NCBI GenBank assembly: GCA_018287875.1
Contig: JAGVVL010000001.1
Span: 8,494,001-8,558,000 of the forward strand
DNA from: Nigrospora sphaerica
Lineage: Eukaryota > Ascomycota > Sordariomycetes > Amphisphaeriales > Apiosporaceae
Direction: 5' to 3'
Length of the DNA: 64,000 bases
In this document: positions 12,273-23,453 of the stretch, piece by piece
How positions within the stretch are numbered: position 1 is the first letter of the stretch
How the letters are laid out: each line of letters starts with the position of its first letter
The notes under the pieces: model-generated
Databases searched by the model: none
What the model was told of the DNA's origin: nothing
The model's input: the letters and a program-made list of their open reading frames with translations, nothing else
Program-made: the position numbers and the translations under genes

Positions 12273-13624
12273 ACGAATACCCTCGCCCCAGGTTTCCGGC
12301 CAGAACCCAGCACGACTGTGGCGGTGACGCACAGGGCCGGGAGAGAAACGGCCGTGAGGGGAGGGGGGATGAACGAGCTGGCCGGAGCTCTCATGGGACA
12401 CACGGGGAAGCAGACCCCAAAAGGGCGTCGTACGACATGGCCACGATACAGTGTCCGGCCGGATACGTCGATCTGGAGAAGGTCAGGTTTCTTGTGAGCG
12501 TAGCATGTTCCAGCTAAACTGGGGCCTGGGCTTTGGAAACGAGGCCGGGTCCAGGGAGGGGGGAGGGGCGAGGGGACGGGAGGTATTGGCAGACGATGCC
12601 CCGTCGATTGGCCGTCGAGAGCCGCAAAAGCAAAAGGCGGCTGCCAAGTCGCAGCTGCTGCCCTATCGTGGTCGTTGTCGGAGCGGCCTCACTCGTCTGG
12701 ACGCCTGGTAATTTGGTACCGTTGACGGGCGGACGGGATGCCTAGCATAGCTGGGAATGCCGTCCCCAGCCCCAACGTCCCCCAAACCACGGTGATGTCC
12801 GAAGCAGCAGCTGATGGAACGACACGGCGGCCGCCATGGGAGGGTTGTTCTTGTGCCGTTTCTATTTCCAGCCTCCGGGTACACTAGTGCAGGTACCATG
12901 GCAACTGACGATGAGCTGCTGCCGGGAAGTGCGAACGTCGTCTGCCGATAGCAGCCCTGGCCAAAGCCGGCGGCGGGTCTCTACAAGCCGTAGGTAAGGT
13001 ACCTGGGGTATGTACGCGCCTCCTCTCCTACGACTACCTGGCACCCAGCTCCATACCTCGGCCAGTCTACCCATGTGTAAACGTCAGCGGCACGGCACAC
13101 TGGCCACCTCGGTTGGAGAGAGCGGGCGCGAACGCGTAGGTGGCCGAACTGGGTGTAGGCCCCCCCCAGGACGCCGGGAGGGCGCCAGAGTCTCCTGCTG
13201 GGGCCACCGATTCTAGCTGCCCTTCTACCGTGGCCGCCGTGGCTCGACGCAGGCATGCTCGGGAACGAGAGGCGGCGGAATTGAAGGGCTGATGCGGCCA
13301 CTGGACGGTCGTGTGCGCAGGTTGCAGGTGCGAAATGGCGGCGGATGTATGGCTGGGCGGGTGGATGCGGGTCTGAACGATGGCAGGGATGACGACGTTT
13401 CAGATCCTAGCTTGAGACGCGTTGTGGAACCCCTGCAGACCGTCGCTCAGCCAGTCACTCAGTCCGTCCCCTTCGGCCCTCCAGCGCCCCCCCACAGGGC
13501 CACTGGCCAACCGCGTCATCTGCGCTGGGCGGCCGGTCAGCGCCAGGACGGACGATGTGCAGGGTAGACTGGACGAGCGGGATGGCGCTGCTGGCGCTGC
13601 CCGTGGCCTGCCGGATAGGGTAGG

Positions 13625-13673
13625 CTGGGATGGGATGGGATGGATGGAATGGATGGGATGGATGGCAGGTACG
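13625..13673 (+). repeat. (GGGAT/GGAT)n simple repeat
   Basis: An imperfect run of GGGAT and GGAT units in a non-coding stretch. Confidence 0.8.
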
Positions 13674-15046
13674 GGATGGCAGCAGTAACCCAGCCCATGG
13701 GACGACGGCGACGGCTCATGGTTTTTCGCGTGCGCGGGTGCCGGGCGTGGCCTGGCCTGACGACACGCACTGGCTCACGGCGCACCCGTAGGCTCCTCCG
13801 GCCGCGCTATGAACCATACGGATACCCATATACCCTCCCCCCTCGAGCCAGCCAGTCTCACCATGCGCCCGCGAGCAGGCATGGGCTGATATGATTTGGG
13901 CGAGGACCGCCCAGCCGACGGGACGCACCTCCTGACCGGCTCTTCTCCGCCTCTCGTCCCTCCTCGTATCTATCCGACGTCGGCTACACATGCAGCCTCT
14001 GGGCGGTGCAGGCGGTAGGGCTTGTTGGCTTGCTATGTCGTCGAACCATGTAGAGTGTCCTTCCCGCGCCGGCCGCGTTCCAGCCACCATCTGGGTCAGC
14101 AGCCCCGTTGGTTTCGACGCGGCCGGCTAAACTCGTCGCGCGCGTGCCCTGTTGCTGCGGCTTTGCTGCCCGCTCGTGGGCGCGGGCTCCATGTCCGGGT
14201 GCTGCGCGGCAGTTTGCTCTCCACGACAGGCGTGGATCCGGCATGATACTTGGGAGGGAGCCTTAGGCCTGAGGGTACGGGGCCCTGCTCGCCTGTCTGG
14301 CCGGGGGCAGATCAGGATGTGCGGAATCCCAGTGCCTTGCCTCAAGCTTCCGCCGCCCCAGCAGCAGCCAGGCCCTCTCTGGCCGGGCCATGATTTGCAA
14401 TGGCCTGGCCGCGCCCGCCTGATTGGCAGCAGTCAGTCCCACAGAGCCGGCCCCGGCTTCACTGGAGCCCGGACGAAGCCCAATGGGAAAGACACCCTGG
14501 AAGCCTTGCGAGACACCCATGGGCGACGACGACTGCGAGGGATCCGCAGCGGAGTTACGGAACTGGCTCATGTCTGACAAGGCCTGCCTCTTGCCAGTCG
14601 CAGCGGTCCATGATCGCCGCCTCGACGACTGCGACGACGACGACAACCAGGAGGGCCGTGGGCCAGCCATGACAACCAAGGACGAGGGCAAGACGGAAGG
14701 GCCCCCATTCTTCAGACTTTTTGTGCTAACACCCCCCCATCCTTGAGGGCATCCGCCCTGGAAGGCCTGGCTGTTTGGTTTTGTTGCTGAGAAACCGATA
14801 TGTAAGCCCAGGTTGCCAGGGCCGGTGAACTCCGTCTTGTTTTAAGCTTCTTCCTCGCTTTCCCGATGTCACCTCGCGGTGCCATGGAGCCGTCAAACCG
14901 CAGGGCACCGCGGGCGGTGCTGACGCCGCTCTGGCGCACCGTGGGCATCTTACGATTTTGTCACAGCAACGGCGGAAGCGAGGTGTCTAGGAGGCGGGCG
15001 CCCTGGGTACACGGCCTGGTAAACGTGGTTCGGAGAGGGCGGCAAG

Positions 15047-15113
15047 GTGCAGATGTGGTCACGATGTGCTTCACAGCAGACAGTCGGAGAGCTTCTCTGG
15101 TTGAGACTTTCCA
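15047..15113. repeat. Copy 1 of a dispersed 67-bp element
   Basis: This block begins GTGCAGATGTGGTCACGATG and ends GACTTTCCA. It matches 50986-51052 at 66 of 67 positions (an A/T difference near the end), in the same orientation, while the flanks differ. The unit contains two small potential hairpins with CTT loops, TGTG-CTT-CACA and AGAG-CTT-CTCT. I do not recognise the element. Confidence 0.9.
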
Positions 15114-16845
15114 GGATGGTGCATCCGTCCCGCCTCCCCTTCTGGAGCCCAACACCCCTTGGCGACTGCTGGGCAACGACGGCTTACATGACGGAGGTAG
15201 ACCTGCACTAGTCAGACCTGGCGCCGGGGGGACGGATTCCGCGCACCGACTACACACCTGACTGGAGGCGGACGAAGTTGGTTTAGACACCCTCGAGCCT
15301 GCTGCCTCTTCTTGCTCGCGAAGACAAGGTAGGCGGGCAAGGGGTGGGACGGAGGAAGCCTCCTCCTCCCTTGCTGGATGGCGTGTGCCGAAGTATGCAG
15401 ATTGCCACAGTGACCTGCGTTAGCCAGGCGTTCCTGGAAGAACTGGTGGGCGTGGGTGGGCGGGGCGGCGGCCTGCGCTCGGTCGCAATATCATCAATCT
15501 GATATAGGGCCCCCGGGGATCATCGCCGCGGCCGCTCGGCGCACTCGGACTGGGCGATGGCACTTGACACCGCAGGCCATCCCGGGCCATGTGATCTCAA
15601 TGGTTTATACGACAGGCCTAGCAGGCGGTGCGCGGTACGGGCAGCATCCCAGCACATCTATTTTTTTTTTTAGCCTGCATCTTCTGGCATCGGCGCCGTC
15701 GGTGCCCAAGTGGGCATGGCAGGCGTAGGTAAGTTAGCACTTAGGTAGCAGGTAGGTGAGCATCATCGCAGCACATCGCGGGGAAGTAAAACTTTGTTCA
15801 GGTCCGTCGCGCATTTCTCGTTAGCTAGGCTGTCCTCGTCAGGCCGGCCCTGTCGCCCACCTGGGCGGGCAGGCGGGCAGGCGGGCAACGATCGACCGTG
15901 GCGCTCACAGCACCTCTATAGTACGGCCCCGGTTTGCACCGCCTACCTAGGCGATAGTACGGGGGTGTGCGGTCTAGATGGGATGGGGTGACGGTTAGTT
16001 ACATGCATACTATGGTATACCTACCTGCCCAGGGCCCGCAGCAACAAGCATGGGAAGTCAGCAAGTAAGCAAGCTGCAGCTGCAGATGCGTCGCTCACCC
16101 ACCCGCACCCACTCGGACCATTTTGACAACCGCCCCCCCCCCCCGAGTAGTGGAGGGCCCCGCACCAACGAAAAAAGCAGGTATGGAGGTATGTACCCGT
16201 CTCCCGTTCCTTGCAGTTTCTTGGTGCCCTTTGTTGCATACCTCCTTCCCCCCTGCGTTCTCGGCCCCCACCCCTCCAGTGCCCAGCCCAGCTTCAGCCG
16301 CTCCACCGTCTCTCTGCACCACAGGACTTCTTTTTGTGGATGGGAACGGATGGTATGTACTCCGTACTCCGTTCCTCTCTGGGCGCTCCCATCTTCAGAC
16401 TGCCACGTAGAGTGGAATGCTAAGTATATCCGGCCACCAGAACCTTGGTAACCCGCGTCCGGCCGAATACGTCCTTCTGAGGTACTATATTGCAGTTCTA
16501 TCGCCCAGCGACGTAATTGTGTGCCACGGCCCCCGAATCGGCCGGCTTGCTCCGGCTCGCTCGGCGCTATGCTCAGTCTAGATGCACCTACGCAGGAGAC
16601 TGTGGAGGGGAGGGAGGGACGTGGACGAAGGGGGGCGGGGAGCTTTTCGACACCGTCTGGAAGCTCTGTTGCTCTCTCGATCCCGTCTCCCGCAACCTTG
16701 ACCACGGCGCGCACATCGTGGACGGGCTAGCAGCCTCGCCGAACTTGCAGCTCTCTGGCGGCGCAGCCCAACCGCGGCCCAAGTCGATACGGGAGGTGTA
16801 ACTTAGCCAAGTGGTTCTCATAGGACGAAACCACCAGGCGTCTGC

Positions 16846-16870
16846 CTGTCTGTCTGTCTGTCTGTCTGTC
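16846..16870 (+). repeat. (CTGT)6 microsatellite
   Basis: A perfect tetranucleotide run in non-coding sequence. Confidence 0.95.
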
Positions 16871-19132
16871 AGCAAAAAGCCGGGCCGTCTCCAGGTTCCC
16901 CCGTCCCAGCCTCGTCGGCGGTACCATGTCTGCGCCGCTCTATCCCCCTCCCCGCCTCGCTCGCCGCAAAAAGGCCCCAAGTGCCGCTCCGAGGTCTGGC
17001 ACTGCCGTGCTGGGGAACCTTCTGCCAGCCCGGCGTCTCATCTCAAGTGCGCAACGCCTGTCGTCTCTATTCTTGGATCGCCCGTCAGTCCGAACCGTCG
17101 AGGGGCTTCCTTTCTTTTTCCCTCCTCCTCCTCCCCCTTTGTCGCGTAGGCCCAGCGTTCATCCCTCTTCTCCCCCTCCCCTCTCCCTCGGGTCACCGTC
17201 CTCAGGTTGTCCCATCGCCTTAGCGCCGATGGCCCTCGACGGCCTCGTCTTTCGAAACTTCGATGAGTTGTTCTGTGGATCTGCGCCGAGTCCTACGCTA
17301 CCGCTTGCGCTATCCAGGGGAGAGGCCCTCCGCTCCAACACAGCCCAGCTCCGCGTTGGCCCTGGTCGCCGAAACGGTAAACTTTCCCGCGGCCGGCAAA
17401 ATACCAAGCCTGCGGCACCCGCGCAACGCATGAAGTTGTCGACTGTTTTGGGAAATTGTCGCAATGCTGCTCTTGGCGCGCTGTCGTTCATATACACTCT
17501 GCCCCCGCTCCTCCTCCTCCTCTTGTCCGAATACGTAGCGCCCCCCCCCCGCGTGTACATACCTCTTTTTTCTCACTTGCTACAAAGGAGTATACTCCCA
17601 CACGTCCACGCACCTGCACGCACCGACCCTCTATAACCCCCCTTCCCCGGCGACCCAGCCGTGCGTTCCAAGCCTCCTTCCCTTTTTTTTTTTTTTTTCT
17701 TCCCCCTTCTCCCTGGCACCCCCTTCCTCCTCGGGTTTCCCAATCGGAGTTGACTCCTAGCCGTCGCTTCGCCCCTAGCCCTTTTCCCTGGGCCCCGTAG
17801 TCCCTATAAGACGCCTTCTTATGGGGGATCGGCGGCCAATAACAACGCGACAACGGCTCGGTATGCTCAACTGCCCGCGTGTGTGTGCGCGCGCCCCTCG
17901 ACCCTCTTCCCCTCCCTCCTGCAGGACTGGGAACTTCTCCCAGGGTGGCCCCCTGCTTCCCGGTGACCCCCCTCCATCCAGACGATCCTTTTCAATGCGT
18001 CGTGTCCCACAGCCTGCCCCCAAGACGGCCGTGTTCCCCATTCGACCTCGTCAGGGATAGTACCGTGACATGACGAAAAGCACAAGGGAAAAGAAGAAAA
18101 AAAAGTGCGAGTTCCCTCGTAGGATTATTAATGGCCCTAGTGGCCTGGGTCGATCTCGGGAGGCGAGAAGAGTAAGAAACTCAAGAGCGGCCCAGTTGGC
18201 CGTTTGGTAGGTTGGTAATCGATCGAGATGGGGAATAAAACGCTGGCTTGGCTAGTGGAAAGCTTACGAATGCGCACACGCCCACGGCTTCCTTCCCATC
18301 GGAACCAGTCGACAATGGATCTGGGATATTTTCCTAAAAAGTCCCGGGCAAGTACCGAGCTTAGAAACCCACGCCTCTCAAACTGCGCTCTGCTCAGGCC
18401 GCCCGTCTTCCTCTAATGCAATCTGGACCTGTTTGATGTGTATTCCCGTCGTGCCTTGACCACGATGGAGAGCCTGCCTGATGGTCCCAAGAGCATAGCC
18501 TCCAGTGGGGAAACCGTGTCCTCGTGTTTCTTCTCTTTTTGTACGCGTCTTCAGGGCTCCCACCCATGATACGACGGCTGCCTCCCGGTCTGCGTCCAGA
18601 GTAGACCGGCTGCGTCCAGTAGAGTTTCATTCCCCATTGGTGAATCGGGGCCCCCCTCCTCCAACGCGGTTTCTGTTTTCAGTCAGCGCCCCGGTCCGTC
18701 TCATCACCTACTTCAATGCGTTTACCCCTTTCAGCAAGTCTTGCCCGCGTCCGAGATGCAGACGCCGTGTGTGGCGAACGTGGGTGTGCTGTGGTGATGG
18801 TGTATATGTGGTGACTATAAGTATGTGCGAAGTGGCCGGTGCGTCGGGCGTGTGCATGTGCGTGTATGTGTGCCCATGGTCCCCCCGTTCCACGTCCAGT
18901 ACCGACGGGCCCCCGGTGCGTGGCACCTAAGCCACGCCGGACCCAGCGGCCCATGACGTGTGCAGGGCCCGGTATTTTCCCCAAGTCGATCGCCTGCATC
19001 GCTTCTATACCCTCCCTCCCGAGATTGAAACGGCCTGGGCCCGCTGCCAGGCTGGCTGGCACACGCGCGCGCCCGCTGTACGTACGCCATAGGGGGGGAA
19101 AATCCAGTCCCGCTAGGCCCGGCTGGCCCGCC

Positions 19133-19894
19133 CTACTGTCTGTTGATTCGCTTCCATACCTCGCTCTCTGCCGTAACGAGCTTCTCGCCCGCGCCCTGGG
19201 CCAGCTTCTTCGCCGCACCCCATAGGCCCTCGTCGCCGGCGACATCCGCCCGCGCGCCTGCGGAGTCGTTCCGGCCCAGGGCTGCCTGCTGGTGGTACTG
19301 GCCAATCTCGGAGGCGTAGGCGTTTTGGTGGTAGCCCGGCGGATGATCGAGCGTGTGGTGGTTGCCGCTGCCGATGCTGCTGCTACCCGTCGCGCCGCTG
19401 GTCTGCCCATAGAGGGATGGTGGGGCCGTCGCCGTTGCGGTGCCGTACTGCTGAGCCGGGTAGGGCATAGCCGGTGGCGATATTGACATTTGCTGAGGGT
19501 ACGGCACGGGCGCTGCTGACGTGGTGGCAGGAGGGGGCGGCACGAATTTCTCGCCCGCCTTGGGAGGCGGCGGAAGACTGTTGCCGCCCGTTCTGACAGG
19601 CGTGGGCACCGCGCCCGGCCGAGGCGGCGCAGGTCCCTCCGTGGAGGGCAAAGGCTGCGTCGTCGTCGGCTGCAGAGGCGGTGCCGCCGCGGGTGCGTGT
19701 GCCGCCCCTGTGGCCACCGGCAGCGCCGGCGCGGCTCCCGGCTGGGCTCGAGGGTAGGTTGCGCTTGTCGTCGTTGTGGCGGCAGTTCTCTGGGCGGCCG
19801 CCGCTTTCTCCCCCCCGCCGCTCGCCGTCTGGGGCGTTACGCCCTCTGGCTTCGCGGCCACCGGGCTGTTGTTGTATATGGGAATGGGCGGCAT
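19133..19894 (-). CDS. Proline-rich conserved fungal protein
   Basis: A single-exon minus-strand frame of 253 residues. The start (MPPIPIYNNSPVAAKPEGV) sits at the beginning of a continuous protein-like composition. Residues 30-200 are Pro/Ala/Thr-rich and likely disordered, with a QQYGTATATAPPSLYG segment. The C-terminal third is different: HTLDHPPGYHQNAYA followed by an amphipathic stretch, DEGLWGAAKKLAQGAGEKLV then ESEVWKRINRQ, which looks like a conserved helix. The layout (disordered body, short conserved C-terminal helix) resembles small uncharacterised ascomycete proteins, but I cannot name the family or a function. No signal peptide or membrane segment is seen. Confidence 0.68.
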   Translation of the reverse strand: MPPIPIYNNSPVAAKPEGVTPQTASGGGEKAAAAQRTAATTTTSATYPRAQPGAAPALPVATGAAHAPAAAPPLQPTTTQPLPSTEGPAPPRPGAVPTPVRTGGNSLPPPPKAGEKFVPPPPATTSAAPVPYPQQMSISPPAMPYPAQQYGTATATAPPSLYGQTSGATGSSSIGSGNHHTLDHPPGYHQNAYASEIGQYHQQAALGRNDSAGARADVAGDEGLWGAAKKLAQGAGEKLVTAESEVWKRINRQ

Positions 19895-20924
19895 GATAAC
19901 AGCGTCGTAGGCGGCTTGTGACGTCGTCGGGCACTTCCTTGCTGTAGTGGGCGGTGACTGCTTGTCGACAGCGAAACGGCACGACGTTTGGCTCTGGTGG
20001 CTTTCTCTTGGTGCTACGGTAAACTTCAGAGACGTGTCCTTGCTGTGTTGTACGGCAGCCTGGGAAATTCTGAGGCTGACCGGATAGAGCTGTCCGTAGG
20101 AAGAGCTAGGTACTAAATCACCGTAACGGCATCGACGTCATCCAATGTCACCTGACAAAGGGTCACATACCGTTCTAGCATGGCCTAAAACGATCGCCCG
20201 ACCTCCCACATCAAGATACCCGAGAACGTTTAGTTTGCAGTCTGTCTCTAAGCGGGTAGATCATGATTCAAAGCGGCCTGGATTGCGACATCTCTTCAAT
20301 GCCGTGTTCCCTAGCGTTCCCCCGCCCTCTCCAGCTTTAAATACTAGCGGGATACACAATGATGATCATTTCGCAAACACGCAGTGAGGCCCAAGAACTA
20401 ACTGTTCATCGCGCACCTGGGAGCACAATCATCAGACATGAATCCGTCTTACGCTATTAAACTCGCCATCCCTGTAACTGGGTATGTACGGGCCCTATGG
20501 TTTCCGTCATTTTATAGGATTTCGCCTGGTCCATCATCACCGTCGCCGTAACTGACATCTCTGAGCTGTCTGGTTCCCGCCTTCGAACGCTCATTCCTTT
20601 AAAGATTTGGGTCGGCAGGCTTCGCCGGGGGTAGAGCATGCGAGGACATCGGACAACCAGCACCGTTCGGGGAGAAACTGCCCGTCTCTCCATAAATTTG
20701 CTTTATCAGGCGCCCTTTGACGTGCGCACAGCATGGGTTACGTCGTTTCGTCTGGCTTCGGACGCAAACAGTGGTCCGGCTCATACAAGCACCGTAGATC
20801 TGATTTCATCTCTTATCCTATGCTGGGCCCGCGAAATGCGATTCGCTTCTGCCAGTCGGTCGGCTGCCTGCATGCTTGACAAAGACAGCCCCTTGCGTTC
20901 CCACTCGAACATTTAGCAACAGGC
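19895..20924. other. Intergenic stretch, no gene seen
   Basis: This lies upstream of the proline-rich gene (minus) and downstream of the F-box/LRR gene (minus). It probably holds the former's promoter and the latter's 3' UTR. No protein-like frame was found. Confidence 0.5.
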
Positions 20925-22660
20925 CTAGTCCGAATCGTCAGAGAAATCACCCTCATGCTGCTCATCGGGGTCTCTGTCGAGGGTGATGGTAATGGTGCCG
21001 TCAAACGTGTCGCGGAAGTACGTGGACAGCCAAGCGACCTGCTCGTCACTCGGCTTGCGCTCGCTTGTCTGATTGAGGACGTCGACACGAATACCCCGGT
21101 GGCTTGATTGTTTCTCTCCAAGCCTCAGTGCAAACTTCTTTAGGCCTTGCCAGGTGAAGAAAGACGGTCCTCCGATGGCGAGATCTCGCAAGTCGGGTAG
21201 GCTCAGGTGGTCAAGCAGCGCGTCGTCCATGTAGAGCCCCGCAAATTTGAACTCTACCAGGCGAGGCAAGGAGCGAGTAATTTGGATCACCTCGCCCTGA
21301 CCTGCCATGGCTCGGATCAAGTTCAAGCTCTCAAGATTTCGAAGCTGGCATATGGAAGCAGCCAAAGGGGAATGACCATCGATGACCAGGTTGTCTGGGA
21401 GCCCGTCCTGGTTTCCCAACGTGAGTGCTTCCATCGACGACTGCTTTCCGAGCGCCGCCCACGTGGCAGCATCATTTTCGGCGCCTTGGGAAGTGAAACC
21501 CTGCAAGGACAGTGCTAGAAGTTGGATGTCGTCCGTCAGGAGAACGTCCTTGACGATGAGAAGAGCATCCTTGACGTTTTCCAACGTCAGATCTCGGAGG
21601 CGACGGCAGTTTTGGATCCAGTTTGTAATTTCCTTAAGCAGACCCTCACTGAAGGCTCGCAGATCGACCTGCTCGTGTCGAATGTTTTCGATGGCCAGCG
21701 TTTCCAGTGCCGTGCAGTTGGGGAGGGCGTTGAGGCATTTCATGCTTTCCGCCGACAAGCTACCGAGCTTGAGAGACCTGAGCGACTCGGCGTGGGAATT
21801 GAAGGCGGTCAAAGTTCGTTCGCCCAGCCGGTTCATACTGATCACCTCGAAGCGCTGCATGGAGTTGGGGCGCAGGGTCTGCAAGAAGGCCGCCATGTCT
21901 TCGTCCGCCGTCTCGCTGTGGCAGTAGTAGCAGGTGAGATCGCAGAATTTGGGGCACCACGTGGCGATGGCGCTTGCGGCTTCCACACCAAGCACCGAGC
22001 CGTCACGAATGGTAAGCGATGTCAGAGTGCCCAATCGTGATATCCAGACCGGTAGGTGGCTGATAGGGATATGGTAGGCCTCGAGGTGTGCCAGTGCTAC
22101 AGCGGTGGCCGTCTCATCGGCGACGTTCTTTATAAAAGCCGTGATGGACTCGGCGCACCGTATCGTGGTCTTCTCCTGGTCTATGAATTTGAAGTGTCTT
22201 CTCGTCGGCTGGTTGCTCTCGCGAAGGGCCAGGAATGATTCCATGTTGTCTTGGGCGTCAAAGAGCCATGAGCGCGTGGAAGCATCTCTGCTCACATTGA
22301 TCTCATCCAGGACATTCTCGAAGCTGTTGCCGAGAGACAAGGTCCGGATGTACGTGCAGTATGGATAAGCAGTGTCGCCGGTGCTGGACCGAATGATGGA
22401 CTTCCAAACCCTCGCCCAGTTCCGCCGATCACACTGCACAAGATACAGGTCACAGATGCTGCTCCAAGTCAGTCGTCCTGTGGATATTACCTCCGAGGGG
22501 GATGTTAGAAGGAACCGCACCTGTACAGTAGTTCCAACGCAACCGTCGCTACCCTTCTGCTCACGAGGGCACATTGGAAGAGAGTGTCAAAGTCGCGGCG
22601 CAGAGCGAGTTCCTGGCAGATGAGAAGTACGATGTCCTGAGGAAGCGAGGATTCCGGCAT
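20925..22660 (-). CDS. F-box/LRR-type protein
   Basis: Two exons (22660-22521 and 22458-20925) around a 62-nt intron give 557 residues. Exon 1 encodes an F-box: MPESSLPQDIVLLICQEL, then FDTLFQCALVSRRVATVALE. The intron (GTGCGG...CTGACTTGGAGCAG) joins it in phase as LELLYSICDLY. The remainder is a leucine-rich-repeat-like array, for example LTSLTIRDGSVLG, LRSLKLGSLS, LETLAIENI, LRDLTLENV, MEALTLGNQDG, LESLNLIRA and LRDLAIGG, ending in an acidic tail (HEGDFSDDSD). F-box/LRR proteins usually act as substrate adaptors of SCF ubiquitin ligases by binding Skp1; the substrate is unknown. A longer frame starting at 22574 without this intron would lose the F-box, so I prefer the spliced model. It is divergent from Rad9, about 0.8 kb away. 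Confidence 0.85.
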
Positions 22661-23453
22661 AGTGGCTTAGAACGACCGCAAGAAGACAGTGTGTTTTGTC
22701 CGGTAGCGTACACTGCACATGGACCAAGGCTACCACAGGAGCGCCGCGCGCGCCGGGTCCTTAGCAGGGATTGGAAAGCCCGCTTCTTCCTGGCGAAGGA
22801 CAAAACGGTGTGCCGTAGTGTGTAGCGTGATGCGCTGTCGTGCGTCTTGCTTGGGAGCCCAAGCCACTTAGATACGAAGGATCCTGGAGCTGATGGAGGT
22901 ACGAGGTGGAAGGTCGAGTGAAAGATGTCATGGAGTAGTGTTCCCCGTACACCGTATGTAAATTATTTCCACGCACAGTGAGATTTCGAGACTACATCTG
23001 GAGGCAGAGACAACGCCAGTGATGGTCAACCCGAAGTGATATACAGCGCTGCCATGGATAATTTACGCAAGGGCCAGTGAAGCTATTCATGAAGAAGTAT
23101 CGTTCGCTATCCTCGTACTGAAGCAGAGGTGATGTGACCGTAAATGGCAGCACATATGGTACAAGAACGATTTCGCCGTTGCGCCCATCTTGGTGCCTCC
23201 GTCGGCCAATCGGCTGTACAGTCCATAGAAAGAGCGTGCACAGTGTCAGCTACCCCGCGACGCGACTCTAACGCGACTTCCGGCCCAGGCACCACACTCA
23301 GGTCGCCGATCGCCTACGAATCAGGTCCCGCCTTCTCCGACCAAGATCGCGAGTCCTGATTGGAGCGCGATACCTCGCCATCCCGCGACGCATTGCCCAT
23401 CCCATCCTCCCATTGCGATGCTTGGGAGCCTGTCCTGCTAAGAGATCATCGCC
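22661..23453. promoter_or_regulatory. Divergent promoter region, F-box/LRR and Rad9
   Basis: This 793-bp interval separates two divergently transcribed genes and contains no supported coding sequence. It must hold both promoters; no specific factor site could be assigned. Confidence 0.5.

Larger units (their letters stand above)
10538..19132. other. 8.6 kb stretch with no supported gene
   Basis: No frame here shows a recognisable domain or a good splice model. The stretch contains several simple repeats and one copy of a 67-bp duplicated element (15047-15113), listed separately. A strongly pyrimidine-rich block at about 17100-17800 resembles a fungal 5' leader, but no convincing gene follows it; a short frame at 17821-18060 is the only candidate. 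The part next to 10438 should include the promoter of the minus-strand regulator. Confidence 0.45.

Noticed and set aside
11768..12517. 249-codon frame containing an Asp/Ser-rich run
   Set aside because: The acidic run is a GRC simple repeat and the flanking residues show no protein-like pattern; kept only as a repeat.
16926..17636. 236-codon Pro/Ser/Leu-rich frame
   Set aside because: Translation of a C/T-rich tract with no conserved motif; more likely leader or promoter sequence.
22521..22574. Unspliced start for the F-box/LRR gene at 22574
   Set aside because: It would drop the F-box coded by 22660-22521 and add residues translated from the intron.
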